DNA of 46,230 nt from an uncultured Lachnospiraceae bacterium (lineage in GTDB: Bacteria > Bacillota > Clostridia > Lachnospirales > Lachnospiraceae): NCBI GenBank assembly GCA_944376125.1, contig CALWBQ010000028.1, positions 1 through 46,230 of the forward strand, read 5' to 3'. The notes beneath the pieces were generated by a model. It made no database searches. It saw only the letters and a program-made list of their open reading frames with translations, and was not told the DNA's origin. Shown piece after piece: positions 41,443 through 46,230 of the stretch (position 1 is the first letter of the stretch; each line of letters opens with the position of its first letter). The position numbers were made by a program, and so were the translations under genes.

Positions 41443-42207
41443 GTGAGAGAAAAGAAAACCCCATTTTTGAATATCCAGATCAACAATCTGACAATGGAGG
41501 AAGCGATCGAGTCAGTCAGAAGGCACCTGGCGGAAAAAAAGAGGATGTTTGTCGTATATGTCAATTCTGATGTTATAGTAAAGGCTGAAAAAGACGCAAG
41601 GCTTCGGGAGGCAATCGATTCGGCAGATCTGGTTCTGGCAGACGGAATGCCGCTGGTTTGGATTTCCCGTTTTTACAAGCATCCGCTGAAAGAGCGCGTT
41701 GCGGGGGCCGATATGGTTCCCGAGATTTGTGAGATGGCATGGAAGGAGGGGTACAGCCTGTTCCTTTTAGGCGGCCGAAGCGGTGTCCCAGAAGCCGCTG
41801 CAGAACATTTGACAAGACTTTTTCCAGGGATTACAATAAAAGGAGTTTACTCGCCGCCCATTGGGTTTGAGAAAGACCAGAGAGAGGTAGAACTGATTCG
41901 GAAAAAGGTCAGCGATTCCGGGGCGGAGATCCTGATCGTATGCTTTGGATGTCCCAAGCAGGAAAATTTTATTTACGAAAACAGGGAATATTACGGGGCA
42001 TTGGTGTCTGTCTGCGCAGGGGCAACAATCGATTTCCTGGCAGGGCGCATCAAACGCTGCCCCAAATGGATGGCAAAAGCGGGGCTGGAGTGGTTTTACC
42101 GTTTTCTAAAGGAACCCAAACGGCTGTTCAAACGGTATTTTATTGATGATATGTATATTTTCTTCCTTGCTTTAAAATATCGGTTTCGCAATAAGGAGAA
42201 TAACTAG
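41443..42207 (+). CDS. WecG/TagA/CpsF-family glycosyltransferase
   Basis: A roughly 254-aa GT26 enzyme, by family a UDP-ManNAc or ManNAcA transferase acting on undecaprenyl-PP-GlcNAc (teichoic-acid linkage unit or ECA type). Conserved blocks are YVNSDVIVKAEKD, LVLADGMPLVW, LFLLGGRSGVPEAAA, CFGCPKQENF and CAGATIDFLAGRIKRCPKWM. The start is probably GTG 41443 because AGGAGG (41428-41433) is well spaced from it; GTG 41416 would overlap the previous gene by four bases. No TagO/WecA or other initiating phosphoglycosyltransferase is in the window. Confidence 0.93.
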   Translation: MREKKTPFLNIQINNLTMEEAIESVRRHLAEKKRMFVVYVNSDVIVKAEKDARLREAIDSADLVLADGMPLVWISRFYKHPLKERVAGADMVPEICEMAWKEGYSLFLLGGRSGVPEAAAEHLTRLFPGITIKGVYSPPIGFEKDQREVELIRKKVSDSGAEILIVCFGCPKQENFIYENREYYGALVSVCAGATIDFLAGRIKRCPKWMAKAGLEWFYRFLKEPKRLFKRYFIDDMYIFFLALKYRFRNKENN

Positions 42208-43650
42208 ATGCTTTATGAAGAATATCTGGATTTGACAATTTACGGAATGCTGGAACGGATGGAAAACCGATTCCAGGAAAAGCTGCTGTTTTGTTATAAA
42301 GAGGATGGCATAATAAAAGAAATCAGTTACCGGCAGTTTTTTAGCGGGGTGAAAAAAATTGCCGGATATTTCAGAGAAACGGTTTCTCAGGGCAGCCTGA
42401 TTGTAATAGATTCCCGAAACACTTATGAGCAGATTGCGGCAATGTTTGCCGCGGCCTCAGCGGGCGTCATTCCGGTGCTGGTTAATTTTAATCTGCCGAA
42501 CGATGAGATTGAATCTATTATAGAGAGGGTTTCTCCTGCCATGATTGTGTATGACAGGGAGGACGAGGAATTGCTGGCAAAATACCTGTCTCTGGGAACA
42601 ATTCCATGCCTTTGCTGTACAGAGAATCCATTTGGCAGCAGCGTCAGGGAAATCCTAGACTCGGACCGGCCATTATATCAGAATGATGGCGCGATAAAGC
42701 CGGAAGATCCGGCCATGATTCTTATGACCTCCGGCAGCACCAGCCGCAGCAAACTGGTTGTTTTGCCGCACCACGCGTTTCTGCCCCACAGCGAGGTGTG
42801 GACGGAAAAGAGTATTTTTGTGCTCCCTATGTGCCATATTGCCGGGCTGAATATTTTGATCAACGATATGGCCAGAGGAATCCCCATCTGTCTGTCCAGT
42901 TTAAAGAATGGTCTGCGGGATATCGAGTGGTTCCGCCCAAAGGATATTTTTGCAGTCCCGGCTTTTGTGAGCCAGATGGTGAAGAAAAGCCAGGCCGGCA
43001 GGATGGATCTCAGCTGTTTTAAAAATATCAGCAGCGGAGGGGCTCCGCAAAACATGGACACTGTGGCATATTTAAATTCTCTGGGGATTTTTACCATGTC
43101 TCTCTACGGAGCTACGGAGACGGCTGGAATCGTCGACTATTCTACCCCGGAAACCTACCGGTACGGCTCGGTTGGGAAGCCTGGTCCCTGGAATGATATC
43201 CGGATTTCCGAGGCTGGGGAAATCCTGGTAAAAGGGAAAAATGTGATGATTGAGTACCTGGGAGATCCGGAAGCGACAGAGGGAGTTCTGGTGGACGGAT
43301 GGTATCATACAGGGGATTTGGGGTATATTGACGATGACGGGTATCTGTTTATTACCGGTCGCATTAAAAATATTATTATTTTGTCAAATGGAGAAAATGT
43401 CAGCCCGGAGGCGTTAGAGTCCAAACTGAGCCATTGTGAGGACGTGGAAGAGGTGGTGGTTTCCGGGCATAGAGATACTATAACTGCCCGCATCTGGTGC
43501 GGGGATGACGCCGGGGAAGAAAAAATGGACAGGGTAAGGTCCTTTGTCGCCAGATACAACAGGACAGTCCCTACATATTACCGGATCCGGAAAATTGAGT
43601 TCAGAGAGAGGCCGTTTGAAAAGACGGCTTCGGGAAAGATAAAACGTTAG
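42208..43650 (+). CDS. AMP-forming acyl ligase, second copy
   Basis: A 480-aa ANL-superfamily adenylating enzyme. Motifs are ILMTSGSTSRSKLVVLPHHA (P-loop), YGATETAG, HTGDLGYIDDDGYLFITGRI and the C-terminal Lys in KTASGKIKR. It is immediately after the WecG-like gene, with AAGGAG before the ATG, and is the last gene of the packed locus. It probably loads an acyl group on the locus ACP, like DltA and DltC in D-alanylation, but the substrate is not evident. It is paralogous in the hinge region to the ligase at 24406. Confidence 0.9.
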   Translation: MLYEEYLDLTIYGMLERMENRFQEKLLFCYKEDGIIKEISYRQFFSGVKKIAGYFRETVSQGSLIVIDSRNTYEQIAAMFAAASAGVIPVLVNFNLPNDEIESIIERVSPAMIVYDREDEELLAKYLSLGTIPCLCCTENPFGSSVREILDSDRPLYQNDGAIKPEDPAMILMTSGSTSRSKLVVLPHHAFLPHSEVWTEKSIFVLPMCHIAGLNILINDMARGIPICLSSLKNGLRDIEWFRPKDIFAVPAFVSQMVKKSQAGRMDLSCFKNISSGGAPQNMDTVAYLNSLGIFTMSLYGATETAGIVDYSTPETYRYGSVGKPGPWNDIRISEAGEILVKGKNVMIEYLGDPEATEGVLVDGWYHTGDLGYIDDDGYLFITGRIKNIIILSNGENVSPEALESKLSHCEDVEEVVVSGHRDTITARIWCGDDAGEEKMDRVRSFVARYNRTVPTYYRIRKIEFRERPFEKTASGKIKR

Positions 43651-43722
43651 CTCTGGCTTTTGCCGGTGCTGATGTGAGGGGATAGGGTTTTGCCGAAAAA
43701 TCATTATAAAGGAGCGGGTTAT

Positions 43723-45324
43723 ATGAGGTTAACTTTCATCGGTGCTGACCACGAGGTCACAGGGAGCTGTCACTACCTTGAAGTCGGGGAGAAAAAGATT
43801 CTGGTTGACTGCGGCATGGAGCAGGGGGTCAATGTATATGAGAATGCGCCTCTGCCGGTGAGCTATGCGGAGATTGACTATGTGCTCCTGACCCATGCCC
43901 ACATTGACCATGCAGGGTATCTGCCGCTGATCTTTGCCAGGGGGTTCCGGGGGGCGGTGTACGCCACGGAGGCGACGGCAGATCTGTGCGGCATCATGCT
44001 TCGCGACAGCGCCCATATCCAGGAGATGGAGGCAGAGTGGAAAAACCGGAAAGCCAGGCGGGCCGGAAGACCTGAGGAACCGCCGGTTTACACCGTAAAT
44101 GACGCGGAGGGTGTGCTTCAGCTTTTTGTCCCCTGCCCTTACGGGGAAAGGATTCAGCTTTCGGATGAACTCACTGTGCGGTTTACAGATGCAGGCCATC
44201 TGCTGGGCTCTGCTTCCATTGAAGTCTGGGCCAGGGAAGGGGACACACAGAAGAAGCTGGTTTTCTCGGGGGATATTGGAAATTACAACAAGCCTCTGAT
44301 CCGGGATCCTCAGTATATCAAGGAAGCCGACTATGTTTTGATGGAGTGCACCTACGGCGACCGCTACCACAAGCGGGGAACCGACCATGTGGCCGAGCTG
44401 GCGGGGATCATCCAGGAGACTCTGGACCGGGGAGGAAATGTGGTGATACCGGCCTTTGTGGTGGGCCGCACCCTGGCGGTTCTGTATTTTATCCGCTGCC
44501 TCAAAGCGCAGCATCTGGTGACAGGCCATGGCCATTTTGACGTCTATGTGGACAGCCCCATGGCTGTGGAGGCGACCCATGTATTTAAGGAAAATGAGCT
44601 GGACTGCTACGATGATGAGACCCAGGAACTGGTGAGGAGGGGAATCAATCCCATCAGCTTTCCGGGGCTGAAGCTGTCGGTCAGCAGTGAAGAATCAAAG
44701 AACATCAACTTCGACCCGGAGCCCAAGGTGATCATCTCCGCCGCCGGCATGTGCGATGCGGGCCGGATCCGCCACCATTTAAAGCACAACCTGTGGAGAA
44801 AGGAATGCACCGTTGTCTTTGCCGGGTACCAGGCGGAGGGCACGCTGGGGCGAACCTTGGTAGACGGGGGAAAGACGGTAAAGATCTTCGGGGAGACCAT
44901 CGATGTGGAGGCTAAGATCGTCAACATTGAGGGGCTCAGCGGCCACGCAGACCGGGACGGCCTGCTGGACTGGATCTCTGCTTTTGAGAGAAAGCCGGAG
45001 AGGGTCTTTATGGTTCACGGAGAAGACACGGTGTGCACGGCTTTTGCCGGGACTCTGGAGAAGGAAAAAGGAATCCGGGCAGACGCGCCGTTTTCCGGTT
45101 CCGTTTTTGACCTTGTTTCCGGGCAGTGGCTGGTGAGGACAGCCGGCGTCACGGTCAGCAAAGAGAGGATGGCGAAGCGAAAAGCCGCCGGTGTTTACGG
45201 CAGACTGGTGGCTGCCGGCGAGCGGCTGATGCAGGTGATCCGCCACAACGAGGGCGGTGCCAACAAGGATCTGGCCAGGTTTGCAGATCAGATCCAGTCC
45301 CTCTGCGATAAATGGGATCGGTAA
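43723..45324 (+). CDS. Beta-CASP metallo-beta-lactamase (RNA-processing nuclease-like)
   Basis: A 533-aa protein of the CPSF/YSH1-like family. The zinc motif HAHIDHAGYLP (about residues 57-67), DAGHLLGSASIEVW and SGDIGNYNKP are metallo-beta-lactamase blocks. The beta-CASP part follows with PAFVVGRTLAVL, VDSPMAVEAT and SAAGMCDAGRIRHHL, then SGHADRDGLLDW. Such proteins act as ribonucleases; the exact substrate is unknown. AAAGGAGCGGG before ATG 43723 fixes the start. G+C looks higher than in the preceding locus, marking a return to core genome. Confidence 0.92.
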   Translation: MRLTFIGADHEVTGSCHYLEVGEKKILVDCGMEQGVNVYENAPLPVSYAEIDYVLLTHAHIDHAGYLPLIFARGFRGAVYATEATADLCGIMLRDSAHIQEMEAEWKNRKARRAGRPEEPPVYTVNDAEGVLQLFVPCPYGERIQLSDELTVRFTDAGHLLGSASIEVWAREGDTQKKLVFSGDIGNYNKPLIRDPQYIKEADYVLMECTYGDRYHKRGTDHVAELAGIIQETLDRGGNVVIPAFVVGRTLAVLYFIRCLKAQHLVTGHGHFDVYVDSPMAVEATHVFKENELDCYDDETQELVRRGINPISFPGLKLSVSSEESKNINFDPEPKVIISAAGMCDAGRIRHHLKHNLWRKECTVVFAGYQAEGTLGRTLVDGGKTVKIFGETIDVEAKIVNIEGLSGHADRDGLLDWISAFERKPERVFMVHGEDTVCTAFAGTLEKEKGIRADAPFSGSVFDLVSGQWLVRTAGVTVSKERMAKRKAAGVYGRLVAAGERLMQVIRHNEGGANKDLARFADQIQSLCDKWDR

Positions 45325-45358
45325 AAGAGGAAAACGAACAGACAGGAGAATATAAGAC

Positions 45359-45838
45359 ATGAGCAAAGTACAGATATACACAGACGGATCGGCCAGAGGG
45401 AATCCTGACGGGCCCGGGGGATACGGCGTTGTCCTCCATTTTACGGACTCTTCCGGACAGCTCCATGAAAAGACGATTTCTGCCGGGTACGTAAAGACGA
45501 CCAACAACCGGATGGAGCTGATGGCTGCGATCGCGGGCCTGGAAGCCCTGAACCGCCCCTGTGAGGTGGATCTGTACTCAGATTCCAAATATCTGACAGA
45601 TGCGTTTAATCAGCACTGGATCGACAGCTGGGTTGCCAACAACTGGGTCCGGGGAAAGAGCGGTCCGGTAAAAAATATTGATCTGTGGGAGCGGCTGCTG
45701 AAGGCCAAGGCTCCCCACAAAGTGAATTTTATCTGGGTGAAAGGGCACGCCGGCCATCCGCAGAATGAGCGCTGTGACAAGATGGCTGTGGCTGCGGCGC
45801 TGGGAGACGGTCTCCTGACAGATCCGGGAGTTGCGTAG
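45359..45838 (+). CDS. rnhA: Ribonuclease HI
   Basis: A 159-aa RNase HI degrading RNA in RNA/DNA hybrids. The catalytic acids sit in YTDGSARGNPGPGG-type sequence (here YTDGSARGNPDGPGG, D9), in MELMAAIAGLEAL (Glu), in LYSDSKYL (Asp) and in the C-terminal KGHAGHPQNERCDKMA (His and Asp). Length is typical for the bacterial enzyme. The window therefore holds both RNase HII (rnhB) and HI. AGGAG lies 11 nt before the ATG. Downstream is a G/A-rich region with a T run but no convincing terminator stem. Confidence 0.97.
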   Translation: MSKVQIYTDGSARGNPDGPGGYGVVLHFTDSSGQLHEKTISAGYVKTTNNRMELMAAIAGLEALNRPCEVDLYSDSKYLTDAFNQHWIDSWVANNWVRGKSGPVKNIDLWERLLKAKAPHKVNFIWVKGHAGHPQNERCDKMAVAAALGDGLLTDPGVA

Positions 45839-45957
45839 GATAAATGGGAGGATCCAGGCCGGGCAAAGGGAAGGTTTTTTGAAACATTACGCAAACCTTA
45901 CAAAATATTACGCTTTTTGGTATTCTATTCCCTTTCTGTCCAAAGTGTGGTAGCATC

Positions 45958-45990
45958 ATGGTACAGAAGAGAATTTCAATGGTACAGAAG
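45958..45990 (+). repeat. 12-bp direct repeat upstream of the last gene
   Basis: ATGGTACAGAAG occurs at 45958-45969 and again at 45979-45990, 21 bp apart start to start, about two helical turns. It lies just upstream of the truncated final gene. It could be an operator or a chance duplication; no translation of it gives a recognisable protein. Confidence 0.5.
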
Positions 45991-45997
45991 GAAGTGG

Positions 45998-46230
45998 ATG
46001 CGGATGGCAGATGCCAGAAAACGTCTCGGTCTGGTTGTCGCCATTCTGATAGCGGGCAGTTTGGCAACGGCGTATACGGATCATGTGATTACAACAAGAG
46101 AAGAAGAGATGAGCGGAGAGCTTCAGGAGGCGTCTCAGACCGGCGCCGCTGAAACTGTCGGAGAAATGATTCGGGAGACAGAGATCCTGGCGGAGAGCCT
46201 TTCTCAGGAAGCTGCTTCGGACGAAAATGC
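45998..46230 (+). CDS. N-terminal part of a membrane-anchored or secreted protein (truncated by window end)
   Basis: The open frame from ATG 45998 (or ATG 46004) runs off the window. A short basic N-terminus (ADARKRLG) is followed by one hydrophobic segment (LVVAILIAGSLATA, about residues 11-24) and then a Glu/Ser/Ala-rich stretch, as in a membrane-anchored extracytoplasmic protein with a linker. AAGGAAG lies upstream. The family cannot be identified from the 77 codons visible. Confidence 0.55.
   Translation, partial: MRMADARKRLGLVVAILIAGSLATAYTDHVITTREEEMSGELQEASQTGAAETVGEMIRETEILAESLSQEAASDEN

Noticed and set aside
25837..43650. Genomic island or prophage
   Set aside because: No integrase, transposase, tRNA-adjacent attachment repeats or phage genes are visible at either edge.
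43729..44580. Minus-strand frame of about 280 codons in the beta-CASP gene
   Set aside because: It is antisense to zinc-site motifs of a conserved family; the length is explained by high G+C codon use.
1..46230. CRISPR arrays, tRNA or rRNA genes, insertion sequences
   Set aside because: No regularly spaced repeats, cloverleaf sequences, rRNA blocks or transposase motifs were recognised on either strand.

Overview
The window looks like a chromosomal segment of a spore-forming Gram-positive anaerobe of the Clostridia, most probably a Lachnospiraceae gut commensal. The evidence is the gene order ylxM-ffh-rpsP-khpA-rimM-trmD-rplS-lepB-rbgA-lepB-rnhB-yraN, a spoIVA sporulation gene, strong AGGAGG-type ribosome binding sites, sigma-A promoters with 17-bp spacers, and lipoprotein signals. 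The genus assignment is inference. I saw no rRNA, tRNA, transposase, phage gene or CRISPR array. Almost everything is on the + strand; the exceptions are a riboflavin transporter gene (ribU) and a PRPP synthetase gene (prs).

Region 1 (1-12.3 kb) is housekeeping. It has a HAD phosphatase, a PHP phosphatase, and the minus-strand ribU with a complete FMN riboswitch, terminator and promoter. Next come the SRP/ribosome-maturation operon (ylxM, ffh, rpsP, khpA, rimM, trmD, rplS), two signal peptidases around rbgA, rnhB overlapping yraN, pgeF, and the convergent prs. Region 2 (12.6-22.1 kb) holds a DUF512 radical-SAM protein, der, plsY and gpsA, then a complete branched-chain amino-acid ABC transporter (livJHMGF) with a consensus promoter and a structured leader. 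Region 3 (22.3-25.8 kb) holds a small RelA/SpoT-type HD protein, spoIVA (apparently with a sigma-E-like promoter inside a terminator loop), and a stand-alone AMP-forming acyl ligase.

Region 4 (25.84-43.65 kb) is the most interesting part. A consensus promoter drives a c-di-GMP-I (GEMM) riboswitch followed by a terminator. Downstream is a long, tightly packed run of 16 genes for a Wzx/Wzy-type cell-surface polysaccharide. The run opens with unusual genes: a DivIVA-like coiled-coil protein; a membrane protein joining a DnaA domain-I-like module to a metallophosphoesterase fold that has lost its metal ligands; an intact paralogue of that phosphoesterase; and two Wzz-like chain-length proteins, the second ending in a degenerate GGDEF domain. 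After these come Wzy polymerase, Wzx flippase, an acyltransferase-3, a dedicated acyl carrier protein, two GT2 enzymes, a lipoprotein alpha/beta hydrolase, a capsular-synthesis GT, a GT4, a WecG/TagA/CpsF transferase and a second acyl ligase. My reading (inference) is a c-di-GMP-regulated, possibly spatially organised surface polysaccharide that is acylated by a Dlt-like route: ligase, carrier protein, membrane acyltransferase.

Region 5 (43.7 kb to the end) returns to housekeeping genes: a beta-CASP metallo-beta-lactamase, RNase HI, and the start of a membrane-anchored protein cut by the window edge.
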